A DNA stretch of 64,000 nt from Nematopogon swammerdamellus (GCA_946902875.1 OX336343.1:18771596-18835595), one strand, 5' to 3'; counted from the stretch's first letter, positions 34,701 through 42,414 are shown. The notes: generated by a model from the letters alone, not told the origin. Translations and numbers: made by a program.

Positions 34701-36852
34701 CGGCACAGCTGCTTGACGGCGTCGTCGCGCCGGTGCCACACCGTTCGCAGTCCTGCTCGAATGACACGCGCCGGATACCTGTGCGACACAACCTCACATG
34801 ATTCCAGAGCGTGTGCGACACGAACTCGCCGCACACGACGCCCGTGTCGCGGCACAGCTACTTGACGGCGTCGTCGCGCCGGTGCCACACCGGCTCGCAG
34901 TCCTGCTCGAATGACACGCGCCGGATACCTGTGCGACACAACCTCACATGATTCCAGAGCGTGTGCGACACGAACTCGCCGCACACGACGCCCGTGTCGC
35001 GGCACAGCTGCTTGACGGCGTCGTCGCGCGTGTGCCACACCGGCTCGAAGTCCTGCTCGAATGACACGCGCCGGATACCTGTGCGTCACAACCCCACACG
35101 CGTCATTCAGATGCGTTCTCCATCTTCCTTTTAGGACGCTGCAGCTAGCCTTTCTTTTTTTTTAATGTAAACCAACATGCTGTGGGACCAATTGTGCAGT
35201 CGACAGAGCCAAAAACACCTCTCCTCGCGAAACTATGGTCAGAGAGGCGCCATGCCAGCAGATTTGCGGTCTGTTGCTAGGATGTCTGGCCAGTTAATAA
35301 TTATGATGTTTGAAGTGAAGACGTCAGACGTCCGACGGTTAAAGAATTCGAGAAACACATTCGCCGGAAGACAGTTCCACACAATAGCGGTGCGATTGTG
35401 TGGTTATCTTGGTTGATGGGTTGCGCCCCCCCCCCCCCCCCCCCCCCCCCATTCACCCAAGCAACCTAAATACTTGCTTGGTAATTTAATTATATTTAAG
35501 TAAGTACAATATTCATTATTAATTTTTTGCACACAGGCATGCAATAGTTCAAATCAAATCAATACATAAAAAGTACATCAACAAACAAATAGCATAAATA
35601 AAATAAATCGGAAACCCCCCAACCAAAACCCTGGGCGAGGTGCTATACATAATTATTAAATCGCTGTGCTAAATCCTTGTTATGTCACGCGCCTTGATAG
35701 AAGGCGACAAAACGAACTATAAAATATGCAAACCAGCACCTCCCGTTAATTTATGCACTTATAAGGCGCATTTTGCCAACCGATGGAATAGCCCCTATTA
35801 ATAAGAATAGGGTCTTTGACCTTGAAATTGGTTATGCCTGCCATTGTTGCCTCCCCGTAATCTATAGTTTAAACCTTTTCGTTAGGAGCTAGAGGCTGTG
35901 ACCAACTGACCAACAACTGAAAGGACAATTCAAGAATACCTGCAAGGGTTAGGGCACCCAATAAAAAGGTCACTCACCAAGCTCCTCCCACAGGCGACGG
36001 ATGACGATGGCGGGGTTGGCCTGCACCATGAGCAGGCGGCCGCCAGCGCGGCGCAGCTGCGTGTCCAGGTCGTCCAGCGCCTCGAGCAGGTACCGCATGC
36101 GGTTGTACCCCACAACCTTAGTTCCTGTCCCACCGGTTCACATTTTGTTAGCATAGGAAGAGTGATCCAAGTTATCAGAGTGAACAAAGTCCACCAAGCA
36201 GTTGACAAAACATTCTCGTTTTTGACGTGTTGACGTTTGACGCAGCCCGTGCAGAAGCCACAACAAGCTGCAGTCGGCATGCTGTTTCCCCAGCATGCCG
36301 ACTGACCGAGCTAAGAGAGCGCCACCTCACCTGCTGCGGTCTGGCCGTCCAAGATGAAGATGGGAAGATGGGCTATTGAATGTTAAGCAACCCTGGGTGC
36401 GGTCAGTACTTGGATGAAAAGTAGAGGGCCGGCGCGGGCAGTGGCGTCGAGCGGCGCGTGCAGCGCCGGGTTGTCGTGCAGCCGCAGCCCGTGCCGGAAC
36501 CACAGCACGCTGCCTCCCAGCATGCCGACTGACCGAGCTAAAGAGAGCGCCAGCTCACCTGCGGTCTCGCCGTCGAAGATGAAGATGGGCAGGAGAGGGC
36601 CGGCGGTGGCGTCGAGCGCCGCGTGCAGCGCCGGGTTGTCGTGCAGCCGCAGCCCGAGCCGGAACCACAGCACGCTGCCTCCCAGCATGCCGACTGACCG
36701 AGCTAATAGAGCGTCAGCTCACCTGCGGTCTCGCCGTCGAAGATGAAGATGGGCAGGAGAGGGCCGGCGGTGGCGTCGAGCGCCGCGTGCAGCGCCGGGT
36801 TGTCGTGCAGCCGCAGCCCGTGCCGGAACCACAGCACGCTGCCTCCCAGCAT
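13771..36852 (-). CDS. cry1: Cryptochrome 1 (Drosophila-type circadian photoreceptor)
   Basis: CRY1 binds FAD, absorbs blue light and resets the insect clock by triggering TIMELESS loss. Twelve exons (minus strand) join in frame to 532 aa: 36852-36723, 36124-35978, 34176-33989, 28464-28348, 27660-27527, 25092-24997, 24466-24393, 24305-24179, 23429-23247, 20602-20435, 15045-14922, 13881-13771. It opens with [15 protein letters not shown] (photolyase fold). The electron-transfer Trps are W328, W380, W383 and W406; the flavin-side Cys is C402 and the gating His H364, each 14 below the Drosophila numbers W342/W394/W397/W420/C416/H378. The C-terminal tail [13 protein letters not shown] keeps the F-x-W motif that folds into the repair pocket in fly CRY. 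No CRY2-type sequence is present. Oddities: exons 1, 3 and 10 are tandemly amplified; the exon 9 donor is a weak GTTCGT; the exon 5 acceptor borrows transposon sequence. I chose the copies that restore full length: the first exon 1 and the last exons 3 and 10. Confidence 0.95.
14571..14724. mobile_element. Short inverted-repeat element (MITE-like)
   Basis: Arms of about 45 bp, GCCACACACCTTCAATTAAT on the left and its reverse complement on the right, continue through GCGCAAGTCCAGACTTGTGC. It lies in cry1 intron 11. The family is unknown. Confidence 0.75.
15150..16070. other. cry1 intron 10 sequence, nothing recognised
   Basis: Mostly AT-rich with one GC-rich patch at about 15705-15765 (GCCCGCCGCCGCCGGGCC). 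No coding frame or repeat family was identified. Confidence 0.4.
16071..16402. repeat. About 100-bp tandem repeat, three copies
   Basis: Units start at about 16071, 16170 and 16300, each with TAGCAGCCAAGTGTTTCAAT and GTGCGAGTTGGACTCGCGCA. The third spacing is longer because GTTGGACTCGCGCACCTATG is partly duplicated. It abuts the foldback element. Confidence 0.8.
16406..18303. mobile_element. 1.9-kb foldback element with internal tandem repeats
   Basis: It begins GGATATAATATGG and ends with the exact reverse complement. The arms stay complementary for more than 500 bp; both contain GGGGCGGAGCTTTCCATACA or its complement. Towards the centre the left arm holds about five imperfect repeats of roughly 115 bp built on GGACCGATTGCTTTCAAAATC and CTGAATACGAATC. 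No transposase is recognisable. It lies in cry1 intron 10. Confidence 0.85.
18915..19760 (-). pseudogene. LINE reverse transcriptase C-terminal remnant
   Basis: Minus-strand frames contain [20 protein letters not shown] and, in a second frame, [20 protein letters not shown]. Both belong to the end of an insect non-LTR retrotransposon polyprotein. The frame is broken between them. Related copies lie at 27671-28055 and 42415-42662. Confidence 0.7.
20435..22168 (-). repeat. cry1: Tandem array of cry1 exon 10 (178-bp units)
   Basis: Exon 10 (residues 399-454, with the flavin-side Cys and W406) is present once in full at 20602-20435. Upstream of it come near-identical copies whose acceptor sites lie at exact 178-bp steps, with exon starts at 20780, 20958, 21136, 21314, 21492 and 21670. 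A rearranged copy follows at 21680-21848, then unrelated sequence, then a further copy starting at 22165. Each extra unit keeps the acceptor (GCGCAG or a variant) but lacks the last 18 coding bases and the donor. Each ends ...VPELADN and TAG. Because 178 is not a multiple of 3 and a stop closes each unit, only the last copy gives full-length CRY1. The 22165 copy also changes the W406 codon to Arg. Confidence 0.95.
22377..22643 (+). other. Unidentified 88-aa open frame
   Basis: The frame has a Pro/Ala/Thr-rich middle ([11 protein letters not shown]) and ends [18 protein letters not shown]. The composition looks codon-like in the second half, but I recognise no family. It lies antisense in cry1 intron 9 next to the exon 10 array and may be a transposon fragment or chance. 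Confidence 0.2.
22855..22900 (+). repeat. SINE-B tail fragment
   Basis: Contains AGCCAACCGTGTCAGTTTCC followed by an A-rich run. Confidence 0.6.
23506..23733. mobile_element. 228-bp inverted-repeat element (MITE-like)
   Basis: It opens AGAGTGTTTTCATTTTACGA and closes with the reverse complement. The arms run about 90 bp (GGCACGAG, GAGGTAGGAAGTGG, CCACGCGGAGCTCAGTAG). It sits in cry1 intron 8, about 75 bp from exon 9. No clear target duplication. Confidence 0.8.
25330..25770 (+). repeat. LINE 3'-end fragments
   Basis: One tail (TTGTGGTATGGGCTTCCGGG, ending CAACAATAAAAAAGTTATAG) is followed by a second family with ACTTTATTGCTCCAAAACAT and GGCGGACTTATCCCTTACAG. The first recurs in altered form at 33680-33955, the second at 14340-14450 and 43025-43470. 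These are probably non-LTR retrotransposon ends. Confidence 0.55.
26285..26460 (+). pseudogene. LINE reverse transcriptase end fragment
   Basis: The plus strand reads [14 protein letters not shown] and [14 protein letters not shown] in one frame, the same family as 10073-10399. Only the last 50 or so residues are left. Confidence 0.6.
26475..26700 (+). repeat. LINE 3'-end fragment (GGCCTGACAGGTGC family)
   Basis: Shares GGAACGCACTACCTGCCCAT and GTCAGGCCAGCATGGCATTT with the copy at 47770-48040, and ends in an A run after GCGCTATCCAT. Confidence 0.6.
27012..27425 (+). repeat. SINE-A, full-length reference copy
   Basis: The tRNA-like head (A box TGGCCGAGTGG, B box GGTTCGAATCC; Ser/Leu-like arrangement) leads into TTGTACCAATGAGTTTTTTC, the body, and a tail ending CATACCGGATTAAATAAAAA. 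It lies in cry1 intron 5, about 100 bp from exon 5, antisense to the gene. Confidence 0.9.
27671..28055 (-). mobile_element. LINE fragment next to cry1 exon 5
   Basis: The minus strand encodes [20 protein letters not shown] and further residues of the same LINE end as 18915-19760. It starts 10 bp upstream of exon 5, and its ACCCTCCTCTAC forms the pyrimidine stretch before the cry1 intron 4 acceptor (AG at 27662-27661). Confidence 0.75.
28636..28842 (-). repeat. LINE 3'-end fragment
   Basis: Contains GGCGTGACAGATGCCTTTTT and GGAAGTGCATTCCAGAGTTT, diverged members of the GGCCTGACAGGTGC tail family. It lies in cry1 intron 3. Confidence 0.55.
29068..29723. mobile_element. hAT-like MITE nested in the gypsy 3' LTR (656 bp)
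   Basis: The 8-bp duplication GAAACAAT flanks it (29060-29067 and 29724-29731), and the second LTR gives the empty site. The ends share TTGTAACGAGTCGA as inverted repeats. The interior is crowded with CGAGT/ACTCG motifs in both orientations, giving strong fold-back potential. No coding capacity. Confidence 0.88.
30026..32197 (-). CDS. Gypsy Gag-protease frame fused to integrase tail
   Basis: This retrotransposon frame has a Gag-like region (about 50-240), a CCHC zinc knuckle at 263-276 (CHYC...H...C) and a second one whose His is replaced by Val (316-329). The retropepsin site at 376-378 reads D-S-C where D-S/T-G is normal, so the protease is probably impaired. At about residue 617 the frame jumps from the start of reverse transcriptase (NPDIF) straight to the GPY motif region of the integrase C-terminus (about 640-675). 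It ends in an AT-hook-like tail (GRPRKK, RGRPPK). Reverse transcriptase, RNase H and the integrase core are absent, yet the frame stays open. It would need help from a full relative to move. Confidence 0.88.
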   Translation of the reverse strand: MKEENEESSSYSDTETTPIRHLRSGPTFNTIKKVPKKKTSPKVAKMAISFSEEQFQGLITAINAKSGGTFASCTCYFDGNRDQETVETFLASVSVFKRIEKINDQDALIGLPLLLKKEAAVWWMGVRDSITSWSEFEKHIRHAFAPKKPAYVIYQDIMTQKQEQSIPTETFVAHKRMLFAQLPKPAHTEVQQIDMLFGLLHIDIREKVSRDKVHSYDELLKSARDVEQTLADKRNIAKSEMSEQESKSHSNSQRSTKQVKTRCHYCRLQGHSIEQCLKKKKSDSRFASKEPNTSTTVKSTEAVTQAPSPSAPKFSCYGCGAPGVVRSNCQTCHKTKVPSTSASEIGFCAINVVTDARVRPVVFIDITGTQGVAYVDSCAKSSVASFQLYCLLKSKGYKFKEQEVFITLADGFKKKQPVLITEVPVTLCNRTIRTTFLVLPNSRCNRTLLGVGFIEDAGMIINLPQFTWQFIEDDSKTYEFYSEDFAIFSEDTVELSPVLTTHSEPNLPESSATEASLHRPYGPLIPIELSSSPNKRRKTLFDGYSPIMDALYHDAEKTIEETEVTLSPHSIALFPSAEILSMDVENPPCPLDPEQEKKFNVLLATNPDIFVSNGNPVMVDSHLLSKSSQGFSSKLAPRRDGPYIIKRQHGPSSYEVSLPETPEVPMGIYHASALRPYQGTNAEPLPAPVQPLRKRGRPRKKTSSPETSTPNRQPRGRPPKSTK
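32690..33512 (-). pseudogene. LINE remnants
   Basis: The reverse of the 11195-11400 family lies at 32690-32790. A minus-strand frame at 33285-33512 contains [20 protein letters not shown] and ends PLEEIYNL, the end of a lepidopteran LINE polyprotein. The intervening sequence holds nothing recognisable. Confidence 0.6.
33680..33955. repeat. LINE 3'-end fragment
   Basis: Contains GCGGCAAAAGAACGATTTAG and CTTCTGTCGACTACAAAGGG, related to the 25330-25612 tail. It ends about 30 bp from the donor of cry1 exon 3. Confidence 0.55.
33989..35078 (-). repeat. cry1: Tandem array of cry1 exon 3 (150-bp units, 7 copies)
   Basis: Exon 3 (residues 93-155, [10 protein letters not shown]...) starts at 35078, 34928, 34778, 34629, 34479, 34326 and 34176, with spacings of 150, 150, 149, 150, 153 and 150. 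Only the last copy has the full 188 nt and a donor. The other six keep the acceptor but stop at ...HTLWN and join to the next copy through a 22-base bridge (CATGTGAGGTTGTGTCGCAC then AG). Copy 2 has a TAG stop near 34860 and copy 3 a 1-bp deletion near 34742. From the acceptor before 34629 onward, copies 4-7 are open and in the cry1 frame. Splicing into copies 4, 5, 6 or 7 would add 151, 101, 50 or 0 residues. Confidence 0.95.
35155..35415 (-). repeat. LINE 3'-end fragment
   Basis: Reverse of the tail seen at 58209-58500: GCAGTCGACAGAGCCAAAAA, CCTCTCCTCGCGAAAC and the AATGTAAACCAACATGCTG end. It lies in cry1 intron 2. Confidence 0.65.
35426..35450. repeat. Poly-C tract (25 C)
   Basis: Twenty-five consecutive C bases in cry1 intron 2. 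Length is error-prone in most sequencing methods. Confidence 0.9.
36281..36852 (-). repeat. cry1: Tandem array of cry1 exon 1 (164-165 bp units)
   Basis: Exon 1, with its ATG and donor GTGAGC, is complete at 36852-36723 and 36688-36559. A third copy starts at 36523 and is cut at about 36418, where a 5S-rRNA-like piece (TTAAGCAACCC...GTCAGTACTTGGAT) intrudes. The end of a further exon copy with its donor lies at 36331-36366. Units are 164 and 165 bp: exon plus about 35 bp of intron. Copy 2 changes the His of WFRHG to Leu. Each complete copy could start translation and splice to exon 2. Confidence 0.93.
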
Positions 36853-36901
36853 GCTGCCTTGCTTTACAACCGACTTGCACTATGATGATGACCTGTGAAA
36901 G

Positions 36902-37815
36902 AACATATACCTATTTTAAAATAAATTTTAGCCAAATGTAATTCTTGATTTATTCGTCCATTCAACTATTTCGTTTTGCTAACCGTTACGTAAAAAAATT
37001 TAATAATGATATGGATTAAGCAAAACATTACAGGAACAAGTTGTCTTTATAAAGCAGACGGAGGCTAAATTGCAGATTAATATATTAAATAGAACATTTT
37101 ATAATTTTTTTGAGATTTAAACTTTTTTTTATACGATTATAAATCCCCAAAACCTGAAGCATGTAGGAACAACTCGACAGTGCAGCACATTAAAACTGCC
37201 CAATACCAAATCAAATATTTCAAAATATTTTCACAATTAAGAATATCCAAATTCTGAGAAAACATCTAATGTAAACGAGGCACATCCTCACCCGACGAGC
37301 TCCCAACTGCAACTGCCACAATTTTCTCCAGCAAGATTTCAAGTTGTGGGGGACGAGGGAGACACCTTCACCCACCGCCCATGGAGGCCATACAAGGTAT
37401 CATTGATGTGACAAGTACCTTACTCTTGAAAACAAAGTAGGCACTTACCTAACTTGACAAGTTGTCAGAAACACGTGCAGAACTTTTCTCCCTCCGCCCA
37501 CAGGGGGCGCTGCTGTTGCTCAACCGTACTGTGGGCATTGTGGAGCTATAGACTCAATATTGATTTTAGTATTAGGGCCGTCTGTACTAAAGCAACTCGG
37601 GCAGACATGAACTCACATAAGTTTGAAGTTTCTCAAGTTAAATGTAAAAAATGTATAAGTGCTTTATTGTACACTATTAAAAACATGCAACACAAAAGGC
37701 AAGTCTTGTACCAGTTGGTTTCTAATAATAAAAAATAAAAAAATGAAACAAGTTTAGGAAACTAAATAAAACAAAAATAGGTATTCCATATTGTAAGAAG
37801 TAAGAATATCAAGAA
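36902..37815. promoter_or_regulatory. cry1 upstream region with one E-box
   Basis: No 5' UTR exon could be identified. A canonical CACGTG E-box, the CLOCK:CYCLE site type, lies at 37472-37477, about 620 bp upstream of the first cry1 ATG. One such hexamer is expected by chance every 4 kb, so this is only suggestive. Confidence 0.25.
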
Positions 37816-38150
37816 TATACCGTGTGGGGCCGGTACTTAAAAAGAATAGCCTCACTGCATCTCTCCCCGTGCATGTCGTAAAAGGCGACTAAGGGATAAG
37901 GACAAGATGTCGTGCTACAGGGCGACAGGCTCGCCACCTCTCACCTTGGCACGGTACTTCCACCGAGTCATGCAGCAGGTGGGTCTTCGTGCCTTACTTG
38001 CTGCTTGATCGATTTAATCTTGTTCGAATACTTTGCGAAACGTGGTGGTCGGTGTTGTGCTGTAATTTACCAGAGTTCTTGCAGCACAACACCGATTACT
38101 CTGCTTACCCCGATTGTCGGGATTCAGCGTGTGTGATATGTATGTATGTA
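37815..38150 (+). repeat. Repeat C, most complete copy
   Basis: Runs from ACCGTGTGGGGCCGGTACTT through GTAAAAGGCGACTAAGGGAT and CTTCCACCGAGTCATGCAGC to CCGATTGTCGGGATTCAGCG, ending in ATGTATGTATGTA. Other copies or pieces lie at 5700-5925, 11520-11612, 44498-44740, 59070-59180, 59490-59555 and 59940-60045. Confidence 0.65.
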
Positions 38151-38467
38151 CTTTAAAAATAAAATAATTTATAAAGTTAATTTATAATTTCTAATGTGGA
38201 CTAATATTATTGGGTGAAATATTTTCAAACACTTTGTAATGCGTATAACTATCTATAGTAACACATTCAAAAAAAGTAAAAAAAAAATCCAATTTCAAAT
38301 TATCATACCAAAATTACCTGAAAAAAAAATTTACTTAAAACAATTTTCAATAAAGTACCAACTAATCTCGGTCTATGCAAAGCTTTATTTTAAACAAAAT
38401 TGTACAACTTCTCGTTTGTTATCCTCATTAGCCACCCAGCCTGCGGTAAGCTTCCCACTCTGTATAC

Positions 38468-38621
38468 CCCACTAATGAAAGCCAAGTACAGGTTGATTGG
38501 ATTCAACCTTCAACCTAAAAAGGCTTGGATTATTGGATATGCATTATGTTTGTTCATTATTTATGCATTTACCTTTCCTATCATCCGTTTGATGAGAAAT
38601 GGTTGGAAGGTGTTGAACTGA
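38468..38621 (+). other. Unidentified small frame with one membrane segment
   Basis: The end of a 73-aa frame, from PLMKAKYRLIGFN, includes AWIIGYALCLFIIYAFTFPI, a plausible transmembrane helix between basic stretches. The layout resembles small mitochondrial membrane proteins, but I recognise no family, and an AT-rich setting can produce such frames by chance. Confidence 0.2.
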
Positions 38622-38856
38622 GCCTGCGAGGTCAACGACTTTCGAAAATACGTTACGAAAACTAAGCAATGTAAACATTAAGTATTACTTTTAATTGACT
38701 TTTTATTGACTACGTACTAGCTTTTTCCCACGGCTTCACTCGCGTGAAATTCGTATTTAAAAAGAAGAAAGCAAGTATGCCCGCTACCATACCTGTATTT
38801 CGGCGCGCGGAGCAATTCGGTTTGTATGAGAGCCAAATCTTAGCGTAACGGGAACT

Positions 38857-38988
38857 GCAGGCCTATTCTTGTAATTTCTGACAGCGGAATCAGCGCTGTT
38901 GTGGCGCTGAGAGGCACTTACCAAAGTGGCTCTCAGCGCCACATCAGCGCTGATTCCGCTGTCAGAATTTACAAGAATAGACCTGCTG
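38857..38988. mobile_element. Short inverted-repeat element
   Basis: Arms of about 55 bp share TTCTGACAGCGGAATCAGCG and GTGGCGCTGAGAG, facing each other across about 15 bp. Probably a MITE; the family is unknown. Confidence 0.8.
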
Positions 38989-38992
38989 AATT

Positions 38993-39504
38993 CTATTGGA
39001 GCATCTTCTCCCGGTAATCGCCATTTCCAGCCCTTGATTGCTTCACCCATGCAGTCGACCTCAAAGCAACTTCCGAGCAACGGAAAAGTATTTTACCGAT
39101 GAGGTCCAAACTGGCATAGGAAGGCAAGAAGCGCGATAACCGAACTTCAGAATATGTTGGCAACGTCGCTTGGATCCAGCTGTCGCTTTCCAGACCAACA
39201 TTTAGAATACATTCAAAGCTGTTTTCAAATTGCGCGTCCACTCTCTCGAAGCAATTAAGCAACTGTGTAAGTTCGAATGTTTAAATGTCAAGAAACCACA
39301 AAAAGTTTTCTTTCAAAATTAGCAAGACATTCAAATGTTTAAATGTCACGAAACCAAAAGAAATACTTTTCCCAAACAAATTTAATATTGTATTTAGATT
39401 TCCCAAGTCAATGCTTTCCAGAGCGGACTATACTGCGAGGGTTGGATTACGCAAGAGCTCTTCTGAAATGTAAGTAGGAGGCAGGTTTCGCAAGCAAATA
39501 GCTA
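38993..39504. other. Unclear sequence, possible LINE debris
   Basis: A short minus-strand frame (SDSWIQATLPTYSEVRLSRF) weakly resembles LINE polyprotein linkers. The stretch at 39240-39370 carries GTTCGAATGTTTAAATGTCA twice in similar form. No gene is supported. Confidence 0.25.
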
Positions 39505-39512
39505 CCAAGAGG

Positions 39513-39902
39513 TAGGGCTGCCATCCGTCCGGGTTTCCCCGGATTTGTCCTCTTTTTGAAGGCGTCTGGGGGGATTTTTTAAAGTAGTCCGGGTCACACG
39601 AACTTCAAAAATCCCGCCCGCGGCATAACTGTATGATAGAGCGGACTGAACGAACTACGAACGAACTTCGCTCGCTCAAACCTTCGCACGCTCGCATCAA
39701 GTCAAAAACGTCGAGCCAAATAGCTTGGAGACGACCGTGAGTAATGCCGTTAAATATTTTAATAATATACTTATATGAAAATTTTATTTTGTCAAAAAGT
39801 TTCATAATAATAAGATAAAAGCAATGTCCGGGTTTTTATATGAAAATCCGGGGTTTTACTTCTTTTTGTCCTAGTTTAATGATTTTAGAGATGGCAGCCC
39901 TA
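39513..39902. mobile_element. hAT-like MITE (390 bp)
   Basis: The 8-bp duplication CCAAGAGG flanks it (39505-39512 and 39903-39910). The ends are perfect inverted repeats, TAGGGCTGCCAT, followed by CCGGG-rich subterminal motifs. No coding capacity. Confidence 0.88.
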
Positions 39903-40094
39903 CCAAGAGGTAGCTAGGTACGCAATCTCTTAATATACGTATAGCTGGTATGGGGTTATAGAGAGTAAACTACGCAGTCTTAACTAAGCCGATAGACAGT
40001 TGCCATCTTATACCACCTAGTCATGAAGAACAATTATTTTTTTCAATGTTTGTTTTATCTTCTTTCTTCATTAAATTAATTTAATGTTTACATA

Positions 40095-40250
40095 CATACC
40101 CCAAGTACAATCTCGGGTCCTTCAAGAGAGGCGTGAATGAGCTCCTGTCAGGCCGGCACGGCTTTCGCAACCCCCGCATGCGGCCGAATGTCCACAGGCG
40201 TCCTTAGACAACTCATGGGTGGCTCGAAGCCACATGTCCGCTTTCTATAA
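40095..40250. repeat. LINE 3'-end fragment
   Basis: Contains CTGTCAGGCCGGCACGGCTT and CCACATGTCCGCTTTCTATA, a member of the GGCCTGACAGGTGC tail family. Confidence 0.6.
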
Positions 40251-40367
40251 AAAAACATTCTTCTGGAACAAAATATGCTTCTCCTATCTATGCCCAATCT
40301 CATCTTTATTGGGTAACACACTTATACAGAAAACACTTTTCACGACAGCAGAGGCAGATGACGAATT

Positions 40368-40695
40368 CAGGGTTGCCAGATGTCCGGTTTTGGACCGGAC
40401 AATCTGGTTTTTGAGGCTCGTGTCCGGTTTCCAAAATAACGAAAAACTGGACATAAAGGGTCGGGTTTTTCTTCATATAACGCAAATATTTACATTTTTC
40501 AGAACATTTTAATACTAATCTTACTGTGGTCATAAATTTTGCAATCAGTTCGATAAATTCAACCCTTTTATTGATTACTCTTATCTCACATTCATTTTCA
40601 AAAGTAAGGTGATGAAACATTTTGTACTTCAAAATCAAAGGCCCTTTGATGAATAAATGCCCGGTTTTTTTCAACTGACCCATCTGGCAACCCTG
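40368..40695. mobile_element. hAT-like MITE (328 bp)
   Basis: The ends are inverted repeats, CAGGGTTGCCAGATG. TGACGAAT occurs at 40359-40366 and 40696-40703 as an 8-bp duplication, with one extra T at the left junction. GTCCGG motifs lie inside both ends. Confidence 0.8.
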
Positions 40696-40699
40696 TGAC

Positions 40700-42215
40700 G
40701 AATATAGTACTCCATGACTTCACCGAACACATCCGGGCCCATTGCAAGTTGGCCAATTTTCTATCATTCAGCGCGCTAAACGTTTCAGCTCGCATCAAGT
40801 CCTCATCAGCTAGCCTCATAGGCTTAACCAGGGCTTAGCACGATTATGTCGGACCGTGTCACTCCTGTTAACTGTCAAAATAAACGGGAATGTCATCCTG
40901 CCTCCGCGGCCATCAGCAACATTAAATTATTCATAAGTATGTTATTTTCGTTTCTCGAATCTCAAGTATGCCACTCTATATCCACTTCATGTAATCCGAA
41001 ATCTGAGACGTCTACGCCTAAATCACCTTTTCTTTTGTTCTACTAATTTATTTTCAAATTACAGGGCATTCCGGTTTTACTTCATTACTTCACGTTTGAT
41101 GGACCTGCCTTAGGCAGGCTAACCACTACATACATACCAAACAAACCTTCCGATAATGTACATAAATCCTCTGTACTTTTACATAGGATTATACATAGGT
41201 TACATAAGTTGTTCTCATTAGGTAATTGTTTCAACCTTATCAATTTGGCTATAGAAATTAAAGGTCATTGGGATGTTTCGACATATATCTCTGGTTTACG
41301 AATATATGGGTCGCATCACCATAAAAAATGGGAATTAGACAGAAAATGAAATTCTGTATCTTAGAACAAAATATATTACTGAGGTTTATTTCAACTTGAT
41401 TAATATTTACAGGTGCAATCGTACTATCTCACTTAGTACGAAAAATTTACCCAGAATCTACAGAAATAATAATAAAAAAGTGTAGAGAATTTCGATAAAT
41501 TGTTCATGATGGATAAAATAAAATTCTGTATTTGTAAAAAAAAAAATTTATTTATTTATAAGATTTATTCTATTCCATCAACTCTAGTACGCTAGTACAT
41601 AATACCTCTTTGTACGCATGGTGTTTTTTAATACAATTCCTTCATTTAAATTCTATGAATTTGTTCTTTGCAATAAATATCTTCAACTTTTAAATCACTT
41701 ATTATATTTTATTCCCATGGTTTTTATAAATAATTTTTACTTAAATAAAATGAAAAGTGGGATATACCTTATTAATTTAAAAGTAATTTTGTTTCGGTAG
41801 GCAAACCTTCACAAATTGGGTCGGATTGTGCCCAATGTCCTTTGTACACATTTCGATCTAGGTAAAGAGTAGACAGCATCAAATTTTTTTTACTAACAGG
41901 TAGGTGAACTTAGGTTAATATGCGTTTATTGTTGAATGAATTGAAAGAAAATTTTATTGGTGAATGAATTTCACTAAAAAAAAAGAAAAAAAGGAAATTT
42001 GTGTCCAGCCAGATATAGCCTCGGCAACCTAGTCGCGACCTATTAGACAACATGTTATTTTTTCGATAAAGGAAACAGTCACTCATCTTCAAAACAGACG
42101 AGTTTATAAACCACTGAATTGGGAATTCAGTGGGTTATACCTACATATATAACCTGCTTAAGCCGAATCTTTTACTAATTTTTTTATTTTATTTACGTTA
42201 GGTATTTAAAAAAAA
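40700..42215. other. Intergenic, mostly AT-rich
   Basis: 40700-40830 carries a diverged piece of the LINE family with GAACACATCCGGGCCCATTG. The remainder holds only short AT-rich frames without resemblance to known proteins. Confidence 0.4.
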
Positions 42216-42219
42216 AAAA

Positions 42220-42400
42220 AAAATTAGAAACTGACATGGTTGGGGCTACATCACCTATAAACACGTGTGGTTTCAGCCACTAATGAACTATAGGTGAATT
42301 AAGGAACTAAGGTGCCATGCCAGTGCTTCCCTTTAGTCGACAGGTCGGCAGCATCGACAGACCTTTCAATCAGTGTGGTGGTACCGACCCAGACGGATTG
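42220..42400 (-). repeat. SINE-B fragment
   Basis: Reverse of the SINE-B 3' half (AACTGACATGGTTGG, GCCATGCCAGTGCTTCCCTT), somewhat diverged. Confidence 0.65.
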
Positions 42401-42414
42401 AAGGAAGGTGTGGA

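Noticed and set aside
33962..35089. 375-aa open frame with repeated [11 protein letters not shown] and [10 protein letters not shown] blocks, looking like a novel repeat protein
   Set aside because: It is the cry1 exon 3 array read through its junctions; the first half is out of the cry1 frame because of the 1-bp deletion in copy 3.
37472..37477. E-box as proof of clock control of cry1
   Set aside because: A single hexamer 620 bp upstream is expected by chance often enough; kept only as a weak note.
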